A stretch of DNA of 64,000 bases from the NCBI RefSeq assembly GCF_012927745.1, contig NZ_JABBKX010000010.1, positions 94,856 through 158,855 of the forward strand. Direction: 5' to 3'. This DNA comes from Neoroseomonas marina (GTDB taxonomy: Bacteria; Pseudomonadota; Alphaproteobacteria; Acetobacterales; Acetobacteraceae). Positions 55,783 to 64,000 of the stretch are shown here, in pieces; the stretch's first letter is position 1, and the number at the start of each line of letters is the position of its first letter. Position numbers and translations under genes: made by a program. The notes beneath the pieces are model-generated. The model ran no database searches. It saw only the letters and a program-made list of their open reading frames with translations, and was not told where the DNA came from.

Positions 55783-56805
55783 ATGGATGCAGTCCCGCCC
55801 CCCGCTCCCGGCATCGTGGACGGTTTCGAAGGCGCGGTCGGCAATACGCCGCTGATCCGCCTGCGCAGGGCCAGCGCGGCCACGGGCTGCGAAATCCTCG
55901 GCAAGGCGGAGTTCATGAACCCCGGCGGATCGGTGAAGGATCGGGCGGGACTCGGCATCATCCTCGATGCCGAGAAGCGCGGCCTGCTCACCCCCGGCAA
56001 GCCCGGCACCATCGTGGAAGGCACCGCGGGCAATACCGGCATCGGCATCACCCTGGTGGCCAATGCGCGCGGCTATCGCAGCGTCATCGTCATCCCCGAA
56101 ACGCAGAGCCGGGAGAAGATCGACTTCCTGCGCATGATCGGCGCCGACCTGCGCCTGGTGCCGGCCAAGCCCTATTCTGACCCCGGCAACTACGTGCATT
56201 TCAGCCGGCGACTCGCCGAGGAGCTGGGCGCCGTCCATGCCAACCAGTTCGACAACACGGCGAACCGCGCCGCGCATGAGGCGACGACGGGTCCGGAGAT
56301 CTGGAACCAGACGGATGGGCGTGTGGACGCCTTTACCTGTTCCTGCGGCACCGGCGGTTCGCTCGCCGGCGTGGCGCGGGCCCTGAAGGCCCGGAAGCCC
56401 GGCCTGCGCATCGTCCTCGCCGACCCGATGGGCAGCGCGCTCTATGCCTGGGTGAAGACCGGCACGCTGAAGGCCGAGGGCAACTCGATCACCGAGGGTA
56501 TTGGCCAGGCCGCCCGCGTGCCCGGCAACCTCGAGCCCGACCGCGCGCTGATCGACGACGCCGTGCAGGTGACGGACGACGAAGCGCTCGAGCAGGTCTT
56601 CGATCTGCAGATCCATGAGGGGATCTCGATCGGCGGTTCGGCCGGCATCAACGTTGCGGCGGCGATCAAGGTGGCGAAGGCGCTCGGTCCTGGGCACCGC
56701 ATCGTGACGCTGCTCTGCGACGGCGGCGCCCGTTACCAGTCCAAGCTGTTCAATCCGGAATTCCTGCGCGGCAAGGGCCTGCCCGTGCCGCCCTGGCTGG
56801 CGTGA
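55783..56805 (+). CDS. cysK: Cysteine synthase A
   Basis: A 340-residue PLP enzyme. The lysine that binds PLP is K52 in [11 protein letters not shown]; the phosphate/substrate loop is TAGNTGIG (81-88), and [14 protein letters not shown] binds the cofactor phosphate. It makes cysteine from O-acetylserine and sulfide. The C-terminus is longer than in E. coli CysK. AAGGAA lies before ATG 55783 and an A+T-rich TTTATAAG at ~55756-55763 may be a -10. It is 4 bp upstream of the serine acetyltransferase gene. Confidence 0.95.
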   Translation: MDAVPPPAPGIVDGFEGAVGNTPLIRLRRASAATGCEILGKAEFMNPGGSVKDRAGLGIILDAEKRGLLTPGKPGTIVEGTAGNTGIGITLVANARGYRSVIVIPETQSREKIDFLRMIGADLRLVPAKPYSDPGNYVHFSRRLAEELGAVHANQFDNTANRAAHEATTGPEIWNQTDGRVDAFTCSCGTGGSLAGVARALKARKPGLRIVLADPMGSALYAWVKTGTLKAEGNSITEGIGQAARVPGNLEPDRALIDDAVQVTDDEALEQVFDLQIHEGISIGGSAGINVAAAIKVAKALGPGHRIVTLLCDGGARYQSKLFNPEFLRGKGLPVPPWLA

Positions 56806-56809
56806 TCCC

Positions 56810-57463
56810 ATGGAAGCCGTCGAACTCGCGCGCACGATCCGCAACCGCGACCCGGCGCGGCCCTCCTGGCCGGAGGCTATCCTCTGCTACGCCGGGCTGC
56901 ATGCCGTGCTGTGGCATCGCCTGGCGCATGCGCTGTGGCGGGCCGGACTGAAGGGGCTCGCGCGCTTCGTCTCGCATATCGGCCGCTTCCTCACGGGGAT
57001 CGAGATCCATCCCGGCGCGCGGATCGGACGACGGTTGTTCATCGACCACGGCATGGGCGTGGTGATCGGCGAGACGGCGGAAATCGGCGACGACGTGCTG
57101 ATCTATCATGGCGTCACGCTCGGCGGTCTGTCGGGCCAGCCCGGCAAGCGGCACCCGACCATCGGCAACGGCGTCGCGATCGGCGCGGGGGCACAGGTGC
57201 TTGGCCCGATCCTGGTCGGCGATGGCGCGCGCATCGGCGCCAATGCCGTGGTGACGAAGGACGTGCCGGCGGGCTGCACCGTCGTCGGCATTCCGGCGCG
57301 GCCACCGGCGGGCTCGCTCTGCGCCGACCCGACCGTCGGCTATGGCATCACCCACCCCGAGGACGATCCCGTGGGCGAGCAGATCGCGGCGATGCGGGCG
57401 GAACTCGCCGCGCTGCGCACGCGCGTCGCGGAACTGGAGCGCCAGCCCGTCACGATGCGCTGA
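56810..57463 (+). CDS. cysE: Serine O-acetyltransferase
   Basis: A 217-residue hexapeptide-repeat acetyltransferase of the short type. [44 protein letters not shown] carries the catalytic His and Asp of the left-handed beta helix. It makes O-acetylserine for CysK, 4 bp upstream, so the two form a cysteine operon. A C-terminal coiled tail ([19 protein letters not shown]) could mediate trimer contacts. Ends with a 14-bp overlap with the convergent Mg ATPase gene. Confidence 0.95.
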   Translation: MEAVELARTIRNRDPARPSWPEAILCYAGLHAVLWHRLAHALWRAGLKGLARFVSHIGRFLTGIEIHPGARIGRRLFIDHGMGVVIGETAEIGDDVLIYHGVTLGGLSGQPGKRHPTIGNGVAIGAGAQVLGPILVGDGARIGANAVVTKDVPAGCTVVGIPARPPAGSLCADPTVGYGITHPEDDPVGEQIAAMRAELAALRTRVAELERQPVTMR

Positions 57464-60002
57464 GGTGCCGATGCCCGTGGCGCCGCGGCGGCGCCATCGC
57501 CACGCGCTTCAGCATCTCCGCCGCGGCGAGATAGAGTACCACCAGCCCGCCCATCGCGAGCAGCAGCGATCCCGGTAGCGGCGCGAAGCCGAAAGCCGTG
57601 CCGATCGGCGTCAGCGCCAGCAGCAACGCGGCAGAAAGTGCACCAAGCGACGTCGCGACCAGGATCGCGTTCGGCCGCGACCGCCAGGCCGGGGCCGAGG
57701 TACGGATCAGGAAGATCACCAGGATCTGCGTCGCCATGGATTCGACGAACCAAGCGGTGCGGAATTCCTCGGGCGCCGCGCCGAAGCCCCAGATCAGGAT
57801 GCCGAAGGTCGCGAGGTCGAAGACCGAGGAGAGCGGCCCGAGCACCAGGGTGAAGCGCAGCACCTCCGCCATGTTCCATCCGTGCGGCCGCGCGGCCTCG
57901 GCCGGGTCGACGGAATCGAAGGGGATGCCGGTCTCGCTGAGGTCGTAGATCAGGTTGTTGAGCAGCACCTGGATCGGCGTCAGCGGCAGGAACGGAATGG
58001 CGAGCGAGGCGACCGCCATCGACAGCATGTTGCCGAAGTTCGAGGAGGTGCCCATCCGGACATACTTCATGATGTTCGCGTGGGTGCGGCGGCCTTCCTC
58101 CACGCCATCCGCCAGGACGCCAAGGTCGTGGTCGAGCAGGATCATGTCGGCCGCTGCGCGCGCGACATCGGTCGCGCCGTCCACCGAGATGCCGGCATCC
58201 GCGGCATGGATCGCCGGCGCGTCGTTGATTCCGTCACCCAGGAAACCGACGCGATGCCCGCGCGCCTTCAGCGCCCGGATGATGCGTGTCTTCTGGTCCG
58301 GGGAGACGCGCGCGAAGAGGTCCGTCCGCAACGCCTGCGCCGCGAGCGCCCCGTCCGACAGGTGCGCGATCTCCGCCCCCGTCAGCAGCCCATGCGCCTT
58401 GATGCCCAGCGTTTCCACCAGATGTCGCACCACGGCCGGCGAATCGCCCGACACGATCTTCACCCGCACGCCGAGCCGTCCGAGCCGCGCGATCGCCTCC
58501 GCCGCACCGGCCTTGGGCGGATCGACGAAGACGCAGAAGCCGGCGAAGACGAGGCCGGTCTCATCCTCCATGGCAGCGTCGTGGGCGTCGACCGGCATGG
58601 TGCGCCATGCGACGGCGAGGCAGCGCAGCCCGGCCGCGGCCTTCGCTTCCTCGAGCGCGGCGATCCGCGCGCGTCCCGCGGCGTCGAGCGGCACGGCCGT
58701 CCCGTCCGGCAGGCCGGTCGCGATGCAATGCGGCAGGACCTCCTCGGCCGCACCCTTCACGACCAGCAGCCGTCGCCCGTCCTGCCCGGCGAGCACCGAG
58801 TTGCGCCGGCGGTCGAAAGCAAAGGGGACATCGGCGATGTGACGCCAGCCCTCGGCCGGCGAAGCGGCGGCAAGGATCGCTGCGTCCAGCGGGCTGCGCA
58901 GCCCCGTGCCCAGCCCGGCCGCGATCGCCGCGAGGTCCCGCACCCGCGGATCCTCCGCGCCGTCCGCACCGGGATGCCCGACCAGGGCGATGCGCGCCTC
59001 GGTCAGGGTACCGGTCTTGTCGGTGCAGAGCACGTCCATCGAACCGAGGTCGTGCACGGCGGCGAGCCGCTTCACGACCACGCGCCGCGCCGCCATGCGC
59101 AGCGCGCCGCGCGACAGCGTCACGGTCATCACCATCGGCAGCAGCTCGGGCGTCAGCCCGACCGCGAGGGCGACGGCAAACAGGAAGGATTCGAGCGCGG
59201 GCCGCCCCGAGACGAGGTGCGTCAGCAGCACGAAGAGCACGAGGAAGCCGGTCAGCCGCAGGATCAGTACGCCGAAATCGTGCAGGCCACGCTGGAAGGC
59301 GGAGGGCGGGGCCTCGGCCCGGAGCGCCGCGGCGATGCCGCCGAAGCGCGCGGCGGCGCCGGTCGCGACGACCAGCATCCGGGCCTCGCCGGCGACGATC
59401 GAAGTGCCGCCGAACAGGGCCGAGGTCGCTTCGGCCGGCGTCTCGGCGGCGACGGGACCGGGACGTTTCTCGACCGGGTAGGGCTCGCCGGTCAGCAGGG
59501 CCTCGTTCGCCTGGGCGGCGTGGGCGGAGAGCACGATGCCGTCGGCCGGCACCAGGTCACCGGCGGTGAGGTCCACGATGTCCCCGGGCACGACCTCCTC
59601 GGCCGGGATTTCCGTGGGAGTGCCGTCGCGCAGCACGCGGGCATGGATGGCGACGGAACGGCGCAGCGCCTCCGCCGCGGCCTCGGCGCGGTGTTCCTGC
59701 ACCACGTCGAGCGCCACGGAGGCGGCGAGGATGCAGAGGATGATGGTGAAGCTCGCCCAATCCCCGGTCGCGCCGGAGATCAGGGCGGCGACGATCAGGA
59801 TCGCAACGAGCGGTTCGGTCAGCCGGGCCAGGATGCGGGCGGGGATGCGCCGCGCCGCGGGAGCGCCGGCGTCGTTGCGGCCATGTTGAACAAGGCGCTG
59901 CGCGGCCTCCTCCTGCGTCAGCCCGGTGGGCGACGCGCCGAGGTCGGCGAAGACGGTCTCGGCCGGGACGGCCCAGAAATCGGGGCGGATGGGGGCGGGC
60001 AT
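57450..60002 (-). CDS. mgtA: Magnesium-translocating P-type ATPase
   Basis: 850 residues from ATG 60002, preceded by GGAG. P-type features: LTGEP at 170-174 (TGES position), the ion path [15 protein letters not shown] near 280-294, the phosphorylated aspartate D328 in DKTGTLT, and GDGIND further on. This matches the type IIIB MgtA/MgtB subgroup that imports Mg2+. No leader peptide or Mg riboswitch could be recognised in the 76-bp gap before it. Confidence 0.93.
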   Translation of the reverse strand: MPAPIRPDFWAVPAETVFADLGASPTGLTQEEAAQRLVQHGRNDAGAPAARRIPARILARLTEPLVAILIVAALISGATGDWASFTIILCILAASVALDVVQEHRAEAAAEALRRSVAIHARVLRDGTPTEIPAEEVVPGDIVDLTAGDLVPADGIVLSAHAAQANEALLTGEPYPVEKRPGPVAAETPAEATSALFGGTSIVAGEARMLVVATGAAARFGGIAAALRAEAPPSAFQRGLHDFGVLILRLTGFLVLFVLLTHLVSGRPALESFLFAVALAVGLTPELLPMVMTVTLSRGALRMAARRVVVKRLAAVHDLGSMDVLCTDKTGTLTEARIALVGHPGADGAEDPRVRDLAAIAAGLGTGLRSPLDAAILAAASPAEGWRHIADVPFAFDRRRNSVLAGQDGRRLLVVKGAAEEVLPHCIATGLPDGTAVPLDAAGRARIAALEEAKAAAGLRCLAVAWRTMPVDAHDAAMEDETGLVFAGFCVFVDPPKAGAAEAIARLGRLGVRVKIVSGDSPAVVRHLVETLGIKAHGLLTGAEIAHLSDGALAAQALRTDLFARVSPDQKTRIIRALKARGHRVGFLGDGINDAPAIHAADAGISVDGATDVARAAADMILLDHDLGVLADGVEEGRRTHANIMKYVRMGTSSNFGNMLSMAVASLAIPFLPLTPIQVLLNNLIYDLSETGIPFDSVDPAEAARPHGWNMAEVLRFTLVLGPLSSVFDLATFGILIWGFGAAPEEFRTAWFVESMATQILVIFLIRTSAPAWRSRPNAILVATSLGALSAALLLALTPIGTAFGFAPLPGSLLLAMGGLVVLYLAAAEMLKRVAMAPPRRHGHRHLSAS

Positions 60003-60078
60003 GCGACGCTCCGGAAGATCCGAACGCATGCTGCCGCAGCGGATGCGGCGGCGTCTTGCGCCGCCGCATGGCGGGGCC

Positions 60079-60300
60079 TCAGCGCCGCGGAGGCGTCAGG
60101 TCCCAGGGCGCGCGGGCCGCTTCCTCGAGCGCCTCGGACCGCGTGATGCCGATGTCGGCGAGCATCCGGCGATCCATTTCGGCGAGGAGCCGGCGGCTCG
60201 CGGCGGCCTGCAGGACGCGTCGCAGCCAGGCGATCCAGGCCGTGCCCTGCACGGCAAGCGTCCGGACGGTGTGGGTGGTGGCAAGGCTGCGGGTCGTCAT
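60079..60300 (-). CDS. DUF1127 small protein
   Basis: A 73-residue basic protein starting at ATG 60300 after AGGAGGA. The C-terminal half RRLLAEMDRRMLADIGITRSEALEEA is the DUF1127 (YjiS-like) motif, an arginine-rich helix-turn segment; such small proteins have been linked to RNA binding and to phosphate and carbon metabolism in alphaproteobacteria. It is divergent from a LysR-type regulator. Confidence 0.85.
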   Translation of the reverse strand: MTTRSLATTHTVRTLAVQGTAWIAWLRRVLQAAASRRLLAEMDRRMLADIGITRSEALEEAARAPWDLTPPRR

Positions 60301-60372
60301 GTGGCGGTCCTCCTGAAAGCGCCTGGGCCGGGATCCTGGCAGCAGGTGCAGCATCAGGAAAACGAAATCCCT

Positions 60373-60393
60373 TGACGTTAAAGATCAGCGTCA
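60373..60393. promoter_or_regulatory. Dyad between DUF1127 and LysR genes, candidate LTTR site
   Basis: TGACG (60373-60377), 11 bases, CGTCA (60389-60393): a perfect 5-bp dyad spaced as in LysR-type binding sites (T-N11-A). It lies 30 bp upstream of the LysR start and 73 bp upstream of the DUF1127 start. Confidence 0.6.
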
Positions 60394-60422
60394 TTGATAT
60401 CGGCGGTCTGGAGAGCAAACCC

Positions 60423-61307
60423 ATGCTGGCCATCCCCCCTGGCATCGATCCGGATCTGCTGCGGTCCTTCGTCTTGATCGCAGAAGGCGGGTCCTTCACC
60501 CGCGCGGCGAGTGCCGTCGGGCGCACGCAGTCCGCCGTGTCGATGCAGATCCGCCGGCTCGAGGAGACGCTGGGCCAGCCTTTGCTGCTGCGCGGGCCGC
60601 GTGGGGTCGAGACCACGCCGCATGGCGCCTGGCTGCTCGACCGGGCGCGGCGGCTTCTCGCGATGCATGACGAGATCGTCACGACCTTCCGCGCCCCGGC
60701 GGTATCGGGGACCGTGCGGCTCGGCACGCCGGACGATTATGCGTTGCGCTGGCTGCCGGGCATCCTCGCCCGCTTTGCTGAAGTTCATCCGGCCGTCGAG
60801 GTCGAGGTCACCTGTGCGCCCTCCAACGAACTGGTGGAGCGGCTGGAGGAAGATGAGATCGACCTGACGCTCCTGTCCGGGGGCAATGAACGGCCCGGCA
60901 TGCTCGGCCAGCCCCTGTGGCGTGCCGGGTTGCGTTGGATCGGGTCCACCCAGCACGCGACGCATCGCCGGTCCCCCATTCCGCTCGCCACGGCGCAGCC
61001 GCGCTGCGTCTGGCATCGGGCGGCGGTCAAGGCGCTGGACGAGGCCGGGCTGCCGTGGCGCGTCGCCTATACCAGCACGTCCCAGGCCGGGACGCTGGCG
61101 CCGGCGCTCGCGGGGCTCGCCGTGACGATCGGGTTGCCGGGGCCGCTGCCGGCAGGGCTTCGGTTCCTCGGGGCCGAGGACGGCATGCCGGCGCTGCCGG
61201 ACTTCGCCATTCTTCTCTTCACCGGGGCCGGCAGCAGTCCGGTCGTGGAAACCCTGGCCGAGGCGATACGGGCCGGATTCGCGGAGGCCGCGGTCACCCA
61301 GTCTTGA
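60423..61307 (+). CDS. LysR-family transcriptional regulator
   Basis: 294 residues from ATG 60423, preceded by GGAG; an in-frame TTG at 60372 would lie inside the dyad. N-terminal winged helix: DPDLLRSFVLIAEGGSFTRAASAVGRTQSAVSMQIRRLEE, then a periplasmic-binding-protein-like effector domain (VSGTVRLGTPDDYALRWLP). It probably controls the divergent DUF1127 gene and itself. The effector is unknown. Confidence 0.92.
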   Translation: MLAIPPGIDPDLLRSFVLIAEGGSFTRAASAVGRTQSAVSMQIRRLEETLGQPLLLRGPRGVETTPHGAWLLDRARRLLAMHDEIVTTFRAPAVSGTVRLGTPDDYALRWLPGILARFAEVHPAVEVEVTCAPSNELVERLEEDEIDLTLLSGGNERPGMLGQPLWRAGLRWIGSTQHATHRRSPIPLATAQPRCVWHRAAVKALDEAGLPWRVAYTSTSQAGTLAPALAGLAVTIGLPGPLPAGLRFLGAEDGMPALPDFAILLFTGAGSSPVVETLAEAIRAGFAEAAVTQS

Positions 61308-61364
61308 GCGCGCCGCGCCGCCGTGCCATCTGCCGGCCAACTTCGCTATCGGGAGTCTCCAGGG

Positions 61365-62333
61365 ATGAATCGTCGCGCAGTGCTGGCCATCGCGACCGCA
61401 GGGCTGGCCGCTCCACGGTTGGTGCTGGCCCAAGGCAACTGGCCCGAGCGCCCGGTGCGGGTGATCATTCCGTTCCCGCCGGGCGGGTCGACCGACACGA
61501 TCGCACGCCTGTTCCAGGCAAAGCTATCCGAGGGTCTCGGCAAGCCGGTCATCATCGACAACCGCGGCGGTGCGTCGGGGTCCATCGGCGGCATCGAGAT
61601 GGCCCGGGCCCAGCCCGACGGCTACACCTGGATGCTCGCCTACGACAACGAGGCGACCAACCAGACCGTCATGCGCCTGCCCTACCGGGCGATGGAGGCC
61701 TTCGCGCCCGTGAGCCTGGTGGCCACGGGGCCGCTTGCCCTGGTGGCACACAAGGATACGCCGTACCGGAATTTCCAAGACGTGGTCGACGCGGCCAAGC
61801 GCGCGCCGGACACGATCGGGTATGCGACATCGGGTGTCGGTGGTCTGGCGCATGTCTCGACGACGCTGCTGACGAGTGAGGCCGGCATCCGGCTGACCCA
61901 TGTGCCCTATCGCGGCGGCGGGCCTGCCGTGCAGGACGCGGTGGCGGGCAACGTGCCGCTCTTCATGTCGAACGTCGTCATCATCAGCCAGCACATCCGC
62001 AGCGGCATCCTGCGGCCGCTCGGCGTGACGACGAAGGAGGAGACGCGCCACGTGCCGGGCGTGCGATCCTTCGCCCAGCAGGGACTCGCGGATTTCGAGG
62101 CGCCGACCTGGTGGGCCTTCCTCGGCCGCGCCGGCACGCCGGAGCCCATCATGCGCAGGATGCACGAAGCGCTGACCCGCGCCGTGCTGGATCCCGACGT
62201 GAAGGCCAAGATCGAGGAACAGGGCTGCGACGTTCGGGCGTCCTCGTCCGAGGTGTGCGGGCGGTTCCTCGCGGCCGAGATCGACAAGTGGGGCCGGGTG
62301 ATCCGCACCAACGGCATCACCGCGGACAGCTGA
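61365..62333 (+). CDS. Bug-family (TctC-like) solute-binding protein
   Basis: A 322-residue exported protein. ATG 61365 gives a signal peptide (MNRRAVLAIATAGLAAPRLVLAQ) with Arg-Arg. Motifs: VRVIIPFPPGGSTDTIAR, DNRGGASGSIGG and HVPYRGGG near residue 182. Orphan, no TctA/TctB adjacent. It ends 1 bp before gmhA but belongs to a different functional group. Confidence 0.92.
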   Translation: MNRRAVLAIATAGLAAPRLVLAQGNWPERPVRVIIPFPPGGSTDTIARLFQAKLSEGLGKPVIIDNRGGASGSIGGIEMARAQPDGYTWMLAYDNEATNQTVMRLPYRAMEAFAPVSLVATGPLALVAHKDTPYRNFQDVVDAAKRAPDTIGYATSGVGGLAHVSTTLLTSEAGIRLTHVPYRGGGPAVQDAVAGNVPLFMSNVVIISQHIRSGILRPLGVTTKEETRHVPGVRSFAQQGLADFEAPTWWAFLGRAGTPEPIMRRMHEALTRAVLDPDVKAKIEEQGCDVRASSSEVCGRFLAAEIDKWGRVIRTNGITADS

Positions 62334-62334
62334 G

Positions 62335-62919
62335 ATGGAAGAGGCCGCACGCTTCGCGGCGATGATGGAGGAGGGCGCCGTGCTGCGGCGCCGCCTCGCA
62401 AGCGAGGCCGCTGAGGCCGTGCTTGGCGTCGTCGCGGCCTGTGAGCAGGCGATCCGCGGCGGCGGGCGGCTGTTCTTCTGCGGGAATGGCGGCAGTGCGG
62501 CGGATGCGCAGCATCTCGCGACCGAGTTGTTGATCCGCCTTCGGTCCAGCGTGGAGCGGGCATCCTGGCCCGCCATCGCATTGACGCTCGATCCCACGGC
62601 GCTGACGGCAGGAGGCAACGACTACGGCTTCGAACAGGTCTTCGCGCGGCCGCTGTCGGGGCTCGGGCGCAAGGGCGACGTGCTGTTCGGCATCACGACG
62701 AGTGGCAAGTCGCCCAACGTGCTGCGGGCTTTCGAGACGGCGCGGGAGATGGGCATCGTTACCGTCGGCATGCTGGGCGGCGATGGCGGACCGGCAAGGG
62801 CGCTATGCGACCACGTGCTGCTGGTGCCGAGCCCGGTGACGGCACGGGTGCAGGAGGCACACATCGCGCTCGGGCACGCCGTGATGGAGTTGCTCGAGGA
62901 CCGGCTGATCCGCGCATGA
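62335..62919 (+). CDS. gmhA: Sedoheptulose-7-phosphate isomerase, GmhA-like
   Basis: A 194-residue SIS-domain protein. FFCGNGGSAADAQHLATEL (about residues 47-65) is the GmhA sugar-phosphate loop, and TTSGKSPNVLRAFETAREMG follows. GmhA makes D-glycero-D-manno-heptose 7-phosphate, the first step of ADP-heptose synthesis for lipopolysaccharide or related glycans. Its stop overlaps the epimerase start (ATGA). Confidence 0.9.
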   Translation: MEEAARFAAMMEEGAVLRRRLASEAAEAVLGVVAACEQAIRGGGRLFFCGNGGSAADAQHLATELLIRLRSSVERASWPAIALTLDPTALTAGGNDYGFEQVFARPLSGLGRKGDVLFGITTSGKSPNVLRAFETAREMGIVTVGMLGGDGGPARALCDHVLLVPSPVTARVQEAHIALGHAVMELLEDRLIRA

Positions 62920-63887
62920 CCGTCCTGGTGACCGGCGCGGCGGGCTTTATTGGCATGCATGTCGCCGAGTCGCTCCTCGCACGCGGGGAGCGGGTGATCG
63001 GCGTCGACAATCTCTCGACCTACTATGACGTGCGGTTGAAGCGGGCGCGCCTGGCTCGCCTCGAAGGCCATGCAGGGTTCACCTTCGTCCAGGCCGATGT
63101 GTCGGATCGCGAGGCGATGCTGTCGCTGGCGGAACGGGAGCCTGACGCGACGCGAATCGTGCATTTGGCGGCGCAGCCGGGGGTCCGGCATTCATTGGTC
63201 GATCCCTACGCCTACGTCCAGGCGAACGTCATGGGGCATCTCGTGATGCTCGAAGCCGCGCGGCGCCTGAAGCGGATGGACCATTTCGTCTACGCGTCGT
63301 CTTCCTCGGTCTATGGCGGCAATCGCAAGCTGCCCTTTGCCGAATCGGATCGGGTCGACCACCCGGTGTCCCTCTACGCCGCGACCAAGCGCTCGGCCGA
63401 GCTGATCAGCGAATCCTACGCGCACCTGTTCGGCCTGCCGCAGACAGGACTTCGGTTCTTCACGGTCTACGGACCATGGGGGCGGCCGGACATGGCACCG
63501 TGGCTGTTCGCGGATGCGATTCTCTCCGGCCGGCCGATCACGCTCTACGACGCGGGCCGGCTGAAGCGCGACTTCACCTTCGTCGAGGACATCGCGGCCG
63601 GTGTGCTGGGCTGCCTGGATCAGCCGGCGCCCGGTAACGCGCCGCGGTTACTGAACATCGGGAACCATCGCAGCGTCGAGGTGCGGCGCTTCGTCGAGGT
63701 GCTGGAAACAGCGCTCGGGCGGACGGCGGCCGTGGTCGATACGCCGCGGCCGGCGACGGATGTCGAGGAAACCTTCGCGGATATCGCGGCGATCGAAGCG
63801 CTGTGCGGCTTCGAACCGCGCACGTCGATCGAGGTCGGGATCCCGCGTTTTGCGGAATGGTATCTTTCCTGGCGGAAGGGGGGTTGA
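62916..63887 (+). CDS. NAD-dependent epimerase, UDP-glucuronate 4-epimerase-like
   Basis: 323 residues from ATG 62916 (ATGA overlap with gmhA). Rossmann loop GAAGFIG at 7-13; catalytic Y154-x3-K158. The YDVRLKRARLARL segment and RFFTVYGPWGRPDMAPWLFADAI are typical of UDP-glucuronate 4-epimerases (GAE/LspL), which make UDP-galacturonate for capsules or lipopolysaccharide. UDP-glucose epimerase activity is an alternative. Confidence 0.88.
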   Translation: MTVLVTGAAGFIGMHVAESLLARGERVIGVDNLSTYYDVRLKRARLARLEGHAGFTFVQADVSDREAMLSLAEREPDATRIVHLAAQPGVRHSLVDPYAYVQANVMGHLVMLEAARRLKRMDHFVYASSSSVYGGNRKLPFAESDRVDHPVSLYAATKRSAELISESYAHLFGLPQTGLRFFTVYGPWGRPDMAPWLFADAILSGRPITLYDAGRLKRDFTFVEDIAAGVLGCLDQPAPGNAPRLLNIGNHRSVEVRRFVEVLETALGRTAAVVDTPRPATDVEETFADIAAIEALCGFEPRTSIEVGIPRFAEWYLSWRKGG

Positions 63888-63973
63888 CCGGTTCCGCCAG
63901 GGGGCATAGAAGCCCGCCACGCCGCTGGTGGGGCGGGGTTGACGGACGGGGGTTGAGGCCTTAGGTTCGTTGG

Positions 63974-63994
63974 CCCGCTGAGGAAGCGGGGTTT
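63974..63994 (+). terminator. Weak hairpin near the window end
   Basis: CCCGCT (63974-63979), 5 bases, AGCGGG (63985-63990), then GTTT. It is 86 bp after the epimerase stop. The final 113 bases after the epimerase hold no other feature. Confidence 0.3.
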
Positions 63995-64000
63995 CGCTGG

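Noticed and set aside
60003..60078. Possible Mg riboswitch or leader before the Mg ATPase
   Set aside because: The gap is only 76 bp and shows no clear leader peptide or competing hairpins.
57882..60146. Long plus-strand open frame opposite the Mg ATPase
   Set aside because: Shadow of a clear P-type ATPase gene; composition typical of antisense frames in GC-rich DNA.

Overview
The window is GC-rich, densely packed bacterial chromosome. Several features point to an alphaproteobacterium, most likely of the Acetobacteraceae (Roseomonas-like): an aapJQMP general amino-acid ABC transporter, an imuA-imuB-dnaE2 mutagenesis operon preceded by a GTTC-N7-GTTC SOS box, a divergent LysR/DUF1127 pair, four orphan Bug-type solute-binding proteins, and Bug/DctP proteins scattered among acyl-CoA enzymes. 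The family assignment is inference; no rRNA or species marker is present. There is no phage, insertion sequence, integrase or CRISPR array.

Layout. 1-8.9 kb: transporters (TauE/SafE, MFS, an orphan TRAP binding protein), uppP, a small ACT-like protein, a lipoprotein, a Bug protein, phaB and two paralogous two-domain YciI-like proteins. 8.9-12.0 kb: an A+T-rich insert with a polytopic membrane protein and a glycosyltransferase-methyltransferase fusion, probably acquired by transfer and likely for surface glycan or lipid-linked sugar. 12.0-24.4 kb: ketone-body CoA-transferase scoAB, tRNA-Ala(GGC), potassium transporter kup, the aapJQMP operon with a divergent ornithine cyclodeaminase-like gene, a RutE-like nitroreductase, nfuA and rpmB (L28). 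24.5-29.4 kb: an Atm1-type ABC exporter, a Nudix protein and a long coiled-coil lipoprotein.

29.5-39.7 kb is a catabolic region made of two convergent units. The plus-strand unit has GAF, Bug, crotonase, dienoyl-CoA-reductase-like SDR and crotonase genes. The minus-strand unit has alpha/beta hydrolase, EamA permease, Bug, MBL hydrolase, acyl-CoA dehydrogenase and CaiB-type CoA-transferase genes. Together they could take up an organic acid, activate it to a CoA thioester and carry out dehydrogenation, hydration and reduction; the substrate cannot be read from the sequence. 39.7-43.7 kb holds a periplasmic DctP-like binding protein translationally coupled to a hybrid histidine kinase, with no TRAP membrane subunits: a probable sensory pair. 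43.9-49.5 kb: a glycerophosphodiesterase and the leucine/isovalerate genes ivd-mccB-mccA with overlapping stops and starts. 

49.4-55.6 kb: a small CPLC-motif protein with a Fur-like operator, then the SOS-controlled imuA-imuB-dnaE2 operon. 55.8-57.5 kb: cysK-cysE for cysteine synthesis. 57.5-61.3 kb: a Mg2+ P-type ATPase, a DUF1127 protein and a divergent LysR regulator with a dyad between them. 61.4-63.9 kb: another Bug protein, then gmhA and a UDP-glucuronate-epimerase-like gene for surface polysaccharide sugars. The most interesting leads are the DctP/kinase pair, the glycosyltransferase fusion in its A+T-rich insert, and the iron-box CPLC protein.
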